Source: JBCDJG01 sp038748065 (GTDB lineage: Bacteria; Pseudomonadota; Gammaproteobacteria; Pseudomonadales; Halieaceae). Taken from it: DNA of 64,000 nucleotides. The notes under the pieces were generated by a model. It was not told the origin of the DNA and ran no database searches. It worked only from the letters and a program-made list of their open reading frames with translations. Of this stretch, positions 26,584-35,138 are shown piece by piece. Within the stretch, counting starts at the first letter, position 1. Each line of letters starts with the position of its first letter. Position numbers and translations under genes: made by a program. The DNA lies in contig JBCDJG010000021.1 in the NCBI GenBank assembly GCA_038748065.1, positions 1 through 64,000 on the forward strand, read 5' to 3'.

Positions 26584-27039
26584 ATGAGCACACCCCGGCG
26601 CGTTATTTACCCACCTATCTGGCTGGTTTTCGGCATTATCGCCATCTTTTCGCTGAATGAGTTCATGCCCGGCTCGCGCTTCACTGGCCTCGGCAGCCAG
26701 GCCATTGGAGGTGCGATCATGGTGGCGGGACTGGCGCTGCTGGTTTACGCGGGTGGCCTGTTCAAAAAAGCTGAGACAGATCTAGTGCCCTTCAAAAACG
26801 TCACCGCGCTGGTTACAACCGGAGTTTACAGCTTCAGCCGTAACCCGATGTATCTCGGTATGACACTGGTGCTATTGGGCACTGCTATCACGGTCGGGGC
26901 GACCATGGCCCTGCTGGTACCACCTGTGTTTGTGGCTATCATTGAGTGGCGCTTTATCCGGCCGGAAGAGAGGATGCTGCTTGAGCTGTTCCCGGAGGAG
27001 TTTTCTGCGTACTGCCAGAAGGTGCGCCGTTGGCTGTGA
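26584..27039 (+). CDS. Isoprenylcysteine carboxyl methyltransferase (ICMT/PEMT) family protein
   Basis: 151-aa integral membrane protein with about four hydrophobic helices. The C-terminal half has the family pattern: GVYSFSRNPMYLGMTL, then RFIRPEERMLLELFPEEFSAYCQKVRRW, which binds S-adenosylmethionine in this superfamily (shown here in two parts only for position, about residues 84-99 and 121-148). Bacterial members are mostly uncharacterised; lipid or quinone-like methylation is possible. The gene is tail to tail with the rhodanese gene, with no gap. Confidence 0.8.
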   Translation: MSTPRRVIYPPIWLVFGIIAIFSLNEFMPGSRFTGLGSQAIGGAIMVAGLALLVYAGGLFKKAETDLVPFKNVTALVTTGVYSFSRNPMYLGMTLVLLGTAITVGATMALLVPPVFVAIIEWRFIRPEERMLLELFPEEFSAYCQKVRRWL

Positions 27040-27363
27040 TCAATTCTCGCCGGCAAGCTGGCGGGCGTCATCAAGGCCGCCTGCATTCACCGTAGCGGTA
27101 TAGCCCGCGGCTTGCAGCGTTTCCTGAGCCCGCCCAGCGCGGCCACCAGCGCCGCAATACAGATAGATGGGACGGTCTTTCTCAAGGCCGAGTTCAGCCA
27201 CGCCTTTCTCGATACCACCCCACGGTATGCGCACAGCGCCTGCCACGTGACCCGCGTTAAATTCCTGTGCCGTGCGCACGTCGATCCAAACGGCGTCGGC
27301 GGGTACTTCTGCGAATGCCTTAAGCGTTGATGCCAGCAGCAAGCAGGTCAGTAGTCGTTTCAT
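27040..27363 (-). CDS. Periplasmic rhodanese-like protein
   Basis: 107 aa. A signal peptide (MKRLLTCLLLASTLKAFA) is followed by a single rhodanese domain: WIDVRTAQEFNAGHVAGA, IPWGGIE, and the active loop YCGAGGRAGR with the catalytic cysteine. PspE-type proteins move sulfane sulfur in the periplasm. The start ATG 27363 lies within the last 44 bases of hemH, in a different frame, so the two are probably translated from one mRNA. Longer upstream reading would destroy the signal peptide. Confidence 0.85.
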   Translation of the reverse strand: MKRLLTCLLLASTLKAFAEVPADAVWIDVRTAQEFNAGHVAGAVRIPWGGIEKGVAELGLEKDRPIYLYCGAGGRAGRAQETLQAAGYTATVNAGGLDDARQLAGEN

Positions 27364-28411
27364 GCACGTCGATCTCGGCGATGTCGGGCAGCCAGCCGGC
27401 GGCATTGTCGCGCACCAGCTCTGTCAACATTTCAATATGGGCGGCGCTGTCGTTCAGGCAGGGTATGTACTCATAGCGTTCTCCGCCGGCTTCAAGGAAG
27501 TAGTCGCGATTCTCCATGGCGATCTCTTCAATCGTCTCCAGACAGTCGGAGGAGAATCCCGGGCAGATAACCTGTACCGATTTAACCCCCTGTGCCGGTA
27601 ACTCGCTCAACGTTTCGTCCGTATACGGCTTCAGCCACTCCTCGTTGCCAAAGCGAGACTGGAAGCAGACGAGATAGTCTTCCTCGCCGAGCCCTAGCAT
27701 TTCCGCCAGAAGCCGCGTCGTTTTGTGGCACTCGCAGTAGTAGGGATCGCCGGCTTCCAGGTAGCGCTTCGGTGCCCCGTGATAAGACAGCAGGAGTTTG
27801 TCGGCCCTGCCGTGCGACTGCCAATGTGAGAGGATCGATGCGCCCAGTGCAGCAATGTAGGCGTGATGGTCGTGGTAGTGGCTGACAATGCGCAAATCCG
27901 GTAACCAGCGCCGCTGCTTGAAGGCTTCGCTCACGGCGTCAAAGGTGGACGCCGTCGTGGGTGCCGCATACTGCGGGAACAAAGGTATGACCAGTAATTG
28001 CCTCGCGCCGCGATCGAGCAGTCGCTGGATGCCGGCATCGATGGATGGTTCGCCGTAGCGCATGGCGAAGTCAACCAGCACACGATCACCATAAAGGGAG
28101 GACAGGCGAGCCTGCGTGGCTTCCGCCTGCAGGCGCGTGTTAATCAACAACGGTGACCCTTCTTCAGTCCATACCTCTTCATAGGCTTTCGCGGATTTTG
28201 CGGGTCGCACGTTGAGAATAATGCCGTTCAGGATCAGCCACCACAGCACGCGCGGAATTTCGACCACGCGAGGGTCGGACAGGAACTGTTTCAGGTAGGG
28301 CCTGAGCGCCGCCTTGGTGGGCGCAGCTGGGGTCCCAAGATTGGTCAGCAGCACACCGATTCTCGGGGTGAAGCCGTCGTGGTCGAAGTCTTTTGTGCCG
28401 ATATATGCCAT
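27320..28411 (-). CDS. hemH: Ferrochelatase
   Basis: Inserts Fe2+ into protoporphyrin IX, the last step of heme synthesis. 363 aa: GVLLTNLGTPAAP at the start, LVIPLFPQYA, the active-site SYHGAPKRYLEAGDPY (His and Tyr), FQSRFGNEEW and ICPGFSSDCLETIEEI with the conserved Glu. All are typical of class I bacterial HemH. I use ATG 28411; a TTG two codons upstream is possible. No strong ribosome site is visible. The rhodanese gene overlaps its 3' end. Confidence 0.95.
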   Translation of the reverse strand: MAYIGTKDFDHDGFTPRIGVLLTNLGTPAAPTKAALRPYLKQFLSDPRVVEIPRVLWWLILNGIILNVRPAKSAKAYEEVWTEEGSPLLINTRLQAEATQARLSSLYGDRVLVDFAMRYGEPSIDAGIQRLLDRGARQLLVIPLFPQYAAPTTASTFDAVSEAFKQRRWLPDLRIVSHYHDHHAYIAALGASILSHWQSHGRADKLLLSYHGAPKRYLEAGDPYYCECHKTTRLLAEMLGLGEEDYLVCFQSRFGNEEWLKPYTDETLSELPAQGVKSVQVICPGFSSDCLETIEEIAMENRDYFLEAGGERYEYIPCLNDSAAHIEMLTELVRDNAAGWLPDIAEIDVHETTTDLLAAGINA

Positions 28412-28620
28412 GGTCAAATACTATACGCGAGGGAGGTGTGCGCGGACTACCGCGAATCGTGTCAATCCTCGTCATGCGAAAGGACTGTTCAAACTGTCCG
28501 GTCCACGTCTGCATGGCAGACATGCTGCGCCGCACGATGCTATGGTTAAGAGCTGCAGACCCGCCGGAGAGCGCGTGCAAAAAACACGGGCTCCAGGGCG
28601 CAATAAAAGGACACAGAAAA

Positions 28621-29421
28621 ATGGCTTTGTTGGATAAGTTCAGGATGGATGGTCAGGTCGCCCTAGTGACAGGCGCTGGCAAGGGTATCGGCGCCGGTAT
28701 CGCCGAAGCCCTGGCCGAGCAGGGTGCTGCCGTGGTGCTTTCTGCACGCACGGCAGGTGATCTTGAGACCGTAGCCGGGCGCATCCGCGATGCGGGTGGC
28801 AAGGCGCTCGTGGTGCCCGCAGACGTACTTGAGCTGGACAAGCTGCCGGGCCTTGTGGATGCGGCGTTCGATGAGTATGGGCGCCTGGACATTCTGGTGA
28901 ATAACGCCGGCGGATTTCCGCCCATGCCGGCAGCTGATACCCGCGTTGACCAGTTCGAATGGGCAATGCGTTTCAATGTTACGACCGCCTTTGAGCTTTC
29001 CCGGATTAGCGCACCGCGCATGGTCGAGACGTCCGGCAGCGGCTGTATTTTGAATATCTCTTCCGTGGCGGGCCAATACCCCACGCCCTGGTTTTCGGCC
29101 TATGGCACGGCCAAAGGTGCCTTGAGTATCCTCACCCGCGAGATGGCGCAGGAGTATGCGCCCAAAGTTCGCGTCAACGCGATCGGCGTTGGCTCCACGA
29201 AGACGGATGCCTTGAACACCGTGCTCAATGATGAGATTGAGCAAACCATGGTCGACCTGACGCCAATGGCCAGGCTGGGTGAGGTTGAGGACATCGCTCT
29301 GGGAGCCCTGTATCTGTGTTCGCCGGCGGCCAGCTATGTGACCGGCGAGGTTCTGGGTATCAATGGCGGCATGGTGCGCCTGAATATGGAGATGCCGCGC
29401 GCCTTTGGGGGCATGGGCTAG
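28621..29421 (+). CDS. SDR family oxidoreductase
   Basis: 266-aa classical SDR. Cofactor motif VTGAGKGIGAGIA (about 16-28), NNAGG, catalytic ISSVAG (Ser) and YGTAKGA (YxxxK), and a C-terminal LGINGGMVRL typical of FabG-like and hydroxysteroid-dehydrogenase-like enzymes. Because acyl-CoA dehydrogenases follow on the same strand, a 3-hydroxyacyl or steroid-side-chain substrate is plausible but not proven. Start ATG 28621 is the in-frame Met beside the SDR fold; AAAAGGA lies before it. Confidence 0.85.
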   Translation: MALLDKFRMDGQVALVTGAGKGIGAGIAEALAEQGAAVVLSARTAGDLETVAGRIRDAGGKALVVPADVLELDKLPGLVDAAFDEYGRLDILVNNAGGFPPMPAADTRVDQFEWAMRFNVTTAFELSRISAPRMVETSGSGCILNISSVAGQYPTPWFSAYGTAKGALSILTREMAQEYAPKVRVNAIGVGSTKTDALNTVLNDEIEQTMVDLTPMARLGEVEDIALGALYLCSPAASYVTGEVLGINGGMVRLNMEMPRAFGGMG

Positions 29422-29549
29422 GTCCCGGCGAGCCGCCAAGCTCCCCTGAGTGGGTGTCACCGCATCGCAACTGGATGGCGCGGGAGCGCAAGCGGCGCAG
29501 TTCGCCCTGCTCTAACATTTTGGCTCCCTGAAGCGCTTGGAGATCAACG

Positions 29550-30722
29550 GTGTCCCTGGACTTTGACAGTGCTCGTCTGCCCAATCCTCACGTCACCGAG
29601 GAGCACGAAGCGTGGCGGACACAGCTACGCCGTTTTATTGATACCGAAGTTATGCCCTATGCCGATGACTGGGACGAGCAGGGAGATCTGCCGGCGGAAC
29701 TTTGGCCAAAAGCGGCAGCGGTAGGATTGTTGGGCCTTGGCTATCCGGAGGTTTACGGTGGCACCCTCGACGGCATTGATTCCTGGCATGGGTGGATTAC
29801 CAATGAAGAACTGGCGCGCGTTGGCGTCGGGGGCGTGTCTGCCACGCTCATGGTGCACAGCATTGGTTTGCCGCCCGTTATCAACTGGGGCTCTGATGAA
29901 ATGAAACAGGAAGTGGCGCCGCCGGTTCTGGCCGGTGAGAAGAACATCTCCCTGGGCATCACCGAGCCAGGCGGTGGCTCTGATGTTGCCCATATCACCA
30001 CCACGGCCGTGCGCGATGGCGACGATTTCATCGTCAATGGCTCGAAAACCTACATTACTGGCGGTATGCGTGCTGACTGGGTTTCGACGGCTGTTCGCAC
30101 CGGTGGCGAAGGTGGCCGAGGCGTATCCATGCTGCTGATTCCCACAGACAGTGAGGGTTTTACGCGCACGCGCCTGGACCGCAAGCAGGGTTGGTGGTGC
30201 TCGGACACCGCTACGCTGTATTTCGACAATGTCAGAGTGCCTGCCAAGAACCTGATCGGCGAGGAAAATAAAGGCTTTCTCGTTATCATGACGAACTTTA
30301 ATGGCGAGCGCATGGCGATGGCTGCGGGCATGGAAGCCAAAGCCCGAGTTTGCCTCGAGGAGGCTGTGAACTGGGCGCGCGACCGCAGCACGTTTGGCAA
30401 GCGCTTGGCCGACCACCAGGTTATCAGGCACAAGATCGCCATGATGAAACAGAAAATTAACGCGACACAGGCCTACATACGGGCCTGCTATGAAACGATA
30501 GAGGCCGGCAATCCAGACCCCGGCGATATCGCCATGTTGAAGGTACAGGCCAGTGAAACCCTGGAGTTCTGCGCGCGCGAGGCGATGCAGATACTCGGTG
30601 GCATTGGGTACATGCGAGGTAACCGTGTCGAGCGGATCTACCGCGAGGTGCGAGTCAATGCGATTGGCGGTGGCTCGGAAGAAATAATGCGTGATCTGGC
30701 ATCACGGCAATACGGGCTGTAA
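29550..30722 (+). CDS. Acyl-CoA dehydrogenase
   Basis: 390-aa flavoenzyme that makes the first double bond in acyl-CoA beta-oxidation. Signatures: GITEPGGGSDVAHI and NGSKTYITGGMRADW around FAD, ARDRSTFGKRLADHQ, and a C-terminal QILGGIGYMRGNRVER with REVRVNAIGGGSEEIM, the segment that carries the catalytic region in IVD/short-chain types. Closest in pattern to the general short/branched-chain group. Start is GTG 29550 with TTGGAGA upstream. It is followed after 2 bases by the GST gene, so they are co-transcribed. Confidence 0.92.
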   Translation: MSLDFDSARLPNPHVTEEHEAWRTQLRRFIDTEVMPYADDWDEQGDLPAELWPKAAAVGLLGLGYPEVYGGTLDGIDSWHGWITNEELARVGVGGVSATLMVHSIGLPPVINWGSDEMKQEVAPPVLAGEKNISLGITEPGGGSDVAHITTTAVRDGDDFIVNGSKTYITGGMRADWVSTAVRTGGEGGRGVSMLLIPTDSEGFTRTRLDRKQGWWCSDTATLYFDNVRVPAKNLIGEENKGFLVIMTNFNGERMAMAAGMEAKARVCLEEAVNWARDRSTFGKRLADHQVIRHKIAMMKQKINATQAYIRACYETIEAGNPDPGDIAMLKVQASETLEFCAREAMQILGGIGYMRGNRVERIYREVRVNAIGGGSEEIMRDLASRQYGL

Positions 30723-30724
30723 TC

Positions 30725-31357
30725 ATGAAACTGTGGCACTGTCATAGCGCGCGTTCACTCAGGCCCCTCTGGGCGCTGGAAGAAATGGGGCTCGATTATG
30801 AGCTCGTCATTCTGCCCTTTCCGCCGCGAATATTTCAGCCCGAGTATCTTCAAGAGAACAGCCTCGGGACTATTCCCTACTTCATAGATGGCAAGACCTC
30901 TATGACCGAATCGAGTGCGATCTGTCAGTATCTCGTTGATCGCCATGAACAGTGGGACTTCGGCTTGAAGCCCGACCACTCGGAGTATGGGAACTACCTG
31001 AGCTGGCTGCATCATGCCGATGCAACACTGACTTTTCCGCAAACCATTCGCATGCGGTACTACTTCCTCGAGCCGATACCTGAAAAACAAGCGGTGGCCG
31101 ACGATTACAGCAAGTGGTTTATCGCGCGGCTGCGCAGGCTGAACGCGCATCTTGAGAATCATGACTATCTTGTTGACAACCGCTTTACGGTTGCCGATAT
31201 CGCTATTGGCTATGCTTTGCACCTTGGGACGCAGCTGGGCACCGGCGAGTTTTATAAGCCGCAGACCCGTGCCTACCTGGATCGGCTGCGAGAGCGCCCG
31301 GCTTTCCAGCGGGCCAATGGTCTTGGCGAGCCGATGCGGTTGCCCGAACAGGAGTAG
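30725..31357 (+). CDS. Glutathione S-transferase family protein
   Basis: 210 aa. N-terminal thioredoxin-like domain: KLWHCHSARSLRPLWALEE (the catalytic Ser/Cys region), SLGTIPYFID with the cis-Pro, and MTESSAICQYL, which binds the gamma-glutamyl part of glutathione. A C-terminal all-helical domain follows, with NRFTVADIAIGYAL. Detoxification or isomerisation of an acyl or aromatic intermediate are both possible. It lies between two acyl-CoA dehydrogenase genes with gaps of 2 and 3 bases, so it is probably part of that pathway. Confidence 0.88.
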   Translation: MKLWHCHSARSLRPLWALEEMGLDYELVILPFPPRIFQPEYLQENSLGTIPYFIDGKTSMTESSAICQYLVDRHEQWDFGLKPDHSEYGNYLSWLHHADATLTFPQTIRMRYYFLEPIPEKQAVADDYSKWFIARLRRLNAHLENHDYLVDNRFTVADIAIGYALHLGTQLGTGEFYKPQTRAYLDRLRERPAFQRANGLGEPMRLPEQE

Positions 31358-31360
31358 ACG

Positions 31361-32563
31361 ATGAGCGTTGATGCGAAGGAACTGGCTGAGTTTCGCCAAC
31401 AGGCATTCCATTGGATGCAGGAAAATAAGCCAGCAGACCCAGGCTTTCTGCTGCCGCAGACCTTCATGGAAGTAGGAAACGAGCAGCAGCTGGAATTTCT
31501 GCGCGAGTGGCAGCATAAGCTTTGGAGCAACGGCTACCTCGGACTAGCCTGGCCCAAGGCCTATGGTGGTGGAGGCCTTGATCCCGCATTTCAAAGCGCT
31601 GCTGATGCCGCCATGCGCGAGTGCAATGTGCCGATCTGCTTCAATATCATTGGACTGGGTTGGGCCGGTCCCCTGATCAACGACATTGGCACCGAAGAAG
31701 AAAAGGAAAAGTACCTTAAGCGCATTCTCAGCGGCGAAGACATCTGGTGCCAGGGCTTCTCTGAGCCAGACCATGGCTCGGACCTGGGTAACGCGCAGAC
31801 TCGCGCCGTGCGCGACGGTGACGAGTACGTAATCAATGGCCAGAAAATCTGGACCACCATGGGCAACTTTGCTCGCTACATGATCCTGCTGGCCCGGACG
31901 AATCCCGAGGCTGAGCGCAAGTATGACGGCCTGTCTTTTTTCCTGGCACCTATGGATGTGCCCGGCATAGAGACGCGGCCAATTCGCAAGCTGACGGGCG
32001 AGTTCGGCTTTACTGAGACCTTTTTCAATGACGCACGAATCGGCGCCGAATGCCTGATGGGCGAAGAGGGGCAGGGCTGGCGTATCGCTATGCAAACGCT
32101 GCAGTACGAGCGCGGCGCAGAAGCTGGTTCTGCCGGCGGGCTAATGATGGTGCGTTTGATCATCGACGATATGCTGGCCTCCCTCGAAGGCATAAAGCGT
32201 GATGGCTCGCCGGTACTGGAGGATCCGGTTGTGCGTGACGAGCTGGTACAGCTGATTATGGAAGAGAAGGCGATCCGGCTCGGTGAGCGCCGATCCCATA
32301 TTCAGGCGCTCACAACGGACTATCCGCACTCGTTGCCCTTGTCACATAAATATCGAAGCACTGAGCACACGCGTCGCATGCGTCAGTTTGGTATTGGCCT
32401 GCAGGGCCCAGCAGGCGGCCTCTACGTGGGTGATGAAGCTGCTCGACAGGGTGGTTTCTGGCAGCGCGCCTACCTTAACAGCTTCTCCGCCACGATCGGT
32501 GGAGGCACCAGCCAGGTGCAGGCCAACATTGTCGCCGAGCACATTCTCGGCTTGCCGAAGTAG
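31361..32563 (+). CDS. Acyl-CoA dehydrogenase
   Basis: 400 aa, full-length fold. WQHKLWSNGYLGLAWPKAYG in the N-terminal domain, GFSEPDHGSDLGNAQT and NGQKIWTTMGNFARY in the FAD-binding beta domain, and YLNSFSATIGGGTSQVQANI at the C terminus, typical of the FadE group linked to steroid or long side-chain oxidation in actinobacteria and many marine gammaproteobacteria. The shorter dehydrogenase gene follows after 8 bases; in such pairs the proteins often form alpha2beta2 tetramers, an inference here. Confidence 0.9.
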   Translation: MSVDAKELAEFRQQAFHWMQENKPADPGFLLPQTFMEVGNEQQLEFLREWQHKLWSNGYLGLAWPKAYGGGGLDPAFQSAADAAMRECNVPICFNIIGLGWAGPLINDIGTEEEKEKYLKRILSGEDIWCQGFSEPDHGSDLGNAQTRAVRDGDEYVINGQKIWTTMGNFARYMILLARTNPEAERKYDGLSFFLAPMDVPGIETRPIRKLTGEFGFTETFFNDARIGAECLMGEEGQGWRIAMQTLQYERGAEAGSAGGLMMVRLIIDDMLASLEGIKRDGSPVLEDPVVRDELVQLIMEEKAIRLGERRSHIQALTTDYPHSLPLSHKYRSTEHTRRMRQFGIGLQGPAGGLYVGDEAARQGGFWQRAYLNSFSATIGGGTSQVQANIVAEHILGLPK

Positions 32564-32571
32564 GGGGCCTT

Positions 32572-33708
32572 ATGTCTGTGAGCGGAAATGTTGAACTGCG
32601 CTTCAGTGAGGAGCAGGCCATGCTGCTGGATGTGGCGCGTGAGTTCTGTCGGGATCGCTCGCCCATGGCGGCGGTGCGCGAGCAGTTGGAAACCGAAGCG
32701 GGCTTTGATGCAGGTCTGTGGGATGAGATGGTGGGCCTCGGCTGGACCGGCATCGCGCTGCCAGAGGCCTACGGCGGTGCCGGGCTCGATGTTGGCAGCG
32801 TCGTACCCGTGTTAGAGAGTATGGGCCGAGCTATGCTCGGCACGCCGCTGCTGAGTTCAACGCTGGCGGCGCAGCTAATCCTGCGCGCGGGCACGGAAGC
32901 CCAGCGTGATGCACTGTTACCAGAGCTCGCTGCAGGCGCCCCGGCAACGGTGGCGCTGCTGGAGGGGGGCGATTGGGGAGCGGCCACGCCACAGTGCTCG
33001 CTGGATGCCGATGGCTACCTCAGCGGTGAGAAAGAGATGGTCTGTGACGCGCGAGCAGCCCGCTGGTTTGCCGTGAGCGTGAGCGCACCTGAGGGTCTCG
33101 CGATTGCGCTGGTAAATGCCGATCAACTGCGCGAAGGCACGCTGCGAGAGCACACCCTGATTGATCAGACGCGACGCGCTGCCAGCGTCGATTTCACGGG
33201 TGTGCGGGTGCCCCCTTCGCATATTCTGAGCGGCACTGCAGCCGCTGCGGCACTCAGGGACGCGCTGCTACTGGGCGCCCTGCTGACGGCGGCCGAGGCG
33301 ACGGGCAGCACGGCAGCCTGTCTGGATACCACGGTGGATTACCTCAAGACCCGGAAGCAGTTTGGCAAGCTGATCGGCTCCTACCAGGCACTCAAACACC
33401 CCTGTGTCGATATTCTCTGTGATGTCGATTCCGCTCGCTCTTTTCTTTATCACGCGGCTACGCTGGTCAATGATGGGCCTCTTAGCCAAGACGCTGAAAT
33501 TGCCTGCCGCATGGCCAAGGCGCATGCGACTGAGGCCCTGCTGTATGCCGGTGACCGGTCTGTGCAGTTTCATGGTGGCATGGGCTTCACCTACGAGTGC
33601 GACGCGTCTTTGTTTGTTCGTCGCGCCCAGTGGTCGCGCCAGCAGTTTGGCGACGCGCTGCATCATCGCAAGCGGCTTGCGGGCCTGCTGCTGGATGGCA
33701 TCGACTGA
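32572..33708 (+). CDS. Acyl-CoA dehydrogenase, short beta-type
   Basis: 378 aa. It has the acyl-CoA dehydrogenase fold but a less conserved middle domain (GDWGAATPQCSLDADGYLSG in place of the usual EPxxGSD), while the C-terminal QFHGGMGFTYECDASLFVRR, with the FAD-binding part, is well kept. This is what the partner subunit of heterotetrameric acyl-CoA dehydrogenases looks like, in which only one subunit has a full site. Gene order with the previous gene supports that. Substrate unknown. Confidence 0.85.
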   Translation: MSVSGNVELRFSEEQAMLLDVAREFCRDRSPMAAVREQLETEAGFDAGLWDEMVGLGWTGIALPEAYGGAGLDVGSVVPVLESMGRAMLGTPLLSSTLAAQLILRAGTEAQRDALLPELAAGAPATVALLEGGDWGAATPQCSLDADGYLSGEKEMVCDARAARWFAVSVSAPEGLAIALVNADQLREGTLREHTLIDQTRRAASVDFTGVRVPPSHILSGTAAAAALRDALLLGALLTAAEATGSTAACLDTTVDYLKTRKQFGKLIGSYQALKHPCVDILCDVDSARSFLYHAATLVNDGPLSQDAEIACRMAKAHATEALLYAGDRSVQFHGGMGFTYECDASLFVRRAQWSRQQFGDALHHRKRLAGLLLDGID

Positions 33709-33749
33709 TGCAGTGATCCGAGGCGCCGCCGATAGACTATATAGTCTCT

Positions 33750-35138
33750 ATGACCAGCCGGCAGCGTAAACTGAATCGCAACAGCCTGGGGCGCAGCCTC
33801 AGCGTATCCCTTGCGGGCATCCGCGCAGGCGGTGCCCTGGCTATCGATGGTGCTCTGCAGCGCCTGCGCGGCGCAGACGACGTCGCCAATGACAGTCCCT
33901 TTGCCAAGCGGGAAGCCAGGCGCTTCGTGGCGGAGCTGGGCCGTTTGAAGGGCACCTACGTAAAGATAGGCCAGATGTTTGCCCTGATGGGCGAGCATTT
34001 CCTGCCGCCGGTCCTGACTGAGGCCCTGCACGATCTGCATGCGAATACCGAACCCCTACCCTGGGACAGCGTGGAGCCGCTGCTCATCGAAGCGCTTGGT
34101 GGGCGTCTGAGCGAGCTCGACATCGAGCGCGAGGCCTTCGCCGCGGCCTCTCTGTCTCAAGTGCACAGGGCGACAATCCGCGCGAGCGGCGAAGAAATTT
34201 GCCTGAAAGTGCAGTACCCCGGACTGCCTGACGTTATCGACACCGATTTCGATGCGGTAGTGCGTATGCTGCTGGTCGCCCGTTGGGTGCAGGCGGGTCG
34301 CGACCTTGATGCTTGGCTAGAGGATATGCGGGAGGCCTTGCACCTCGAGATCGACTACCGTCGCGAGGCCACCATGGGTGACCAGATGTCAGAGCAGCTC
34401 GCCGCTTACAGCTCGGAGCTGGCATCGCAGGGCCTGCACTTCGCCGTGCCAAAGCGCTACCCGCGCTACTGCAGCGATACGGTACTCGCACTCGAATACA
34501 TGTCGGGTCACACCGTGACTCAGGCAGAGGTTGCCAACCTGCCGCAGGAGCGCCGTGACCAGCTTGGTCGCGCCATGCTGGAGCTCTTTTTCTACGAGCT
34601 GTACCAATGGGGCCTGCTCCAGACTGACCCCAATTTTGGTAACTATCTGGTGCGTTCAAGCCAGGAGCGGGATGAGATTGTGCTGTTGGATTTCGGCTCA
34701 ACACTGGCCCCGGGCCGAGATTTTCTGGGCCACCTGGGCGCCGTTATCGCAGCTGGACAGGCTCGGGATAAGGAAGCTATGGCCGACGGTTTGGTCGGAC
34801 TCGGTTGCTTGCAGACGGATGCGCCGGCTGAGGCCCGTGAGCTGTTCGCCGATTTTTGCCTGCACCTTCTGGAGCCCTTGAGGATACCGCGAGATTTGCC
34901 ACGCGAGTACCTGAATGGAGACGGTGAGTATCGTTGGGCGCGCTCGGCGCTGATGCGACGAGCGGGCAAGCAGGCTGCGCTATCGGCAAGCAGCCGACAC
35001 TTCACCACGCCATCGCGTGAGTTCGCGATGATCGCCAGGAAACTGAGTGGCGTATTCACTTTTATTGCCGTGCTCGGCGCTGAATTTAATGCCCACGGTA
35101 TTGCCAAGCGACATATCGATCGCTGGATGGAGGACTGA
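33750..35138 (+). CDS. ABC1/UbiB-type atypical kinase family protein
   Basis: 462 aa. The ABC1 signatures are present: KIGQMFALMGEHF (KxGQ motif that limits nucleotide binding), AAASLSQVHRA (Ala-rich loop in place of the Gly loop), VQYPG, LQTDPNFGNY (catalytic loop) and IVLLDFGST (DFG). In this superfamily UbiB/Coq8 proteins support ubiquinone synthesis, but this is not the ubiquinone operon, and the second ABC1 gene follows directly. Role probably in isoprenoid or lipid handling (inference). Start ATG 33750; upstream gap only 41 bases from the acyl-CoA dehydrogenase. Confidence 0.88.
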   Translation: MTSRQRKLNRNSLGRSLSVSLAGIRAGGALAIDGALQRLRGADDVANDSPFAKREARRFVAELGRLKGTYVKIGQMFALMGEHFLPPVLTEALHDLHANTEPLPWDSVEPLLIEALGGRLSELDIEREAFAAASLSQVHRATIRASGEEICLKVQYPGLPDVIDTDFDAVVRMLLVARWVQAGRDLDAWLEDMREALHLEIDYRREATMGDQMSEQLAAYSSELASQGLHFAVPKRYPRYCSDTVLALEYMSGHTVTQAEVANLPQERRDQLGRAMLELFFYELYQWGLLQTDPNFGNYLVRSSQERDEIVLLDFGSTLAPGRDFLGHLGAVIAAGQARDKEAMADGLVGLGCLQTDAPAEARELFADFCLHLLEPLRIPRDLPREYLNGDGEYRWARSALMRRAGKQAALSASSRHFTTPSREFAMIARKLSGVFTFIAVLGAEFNAHGIAKRHIDRWMED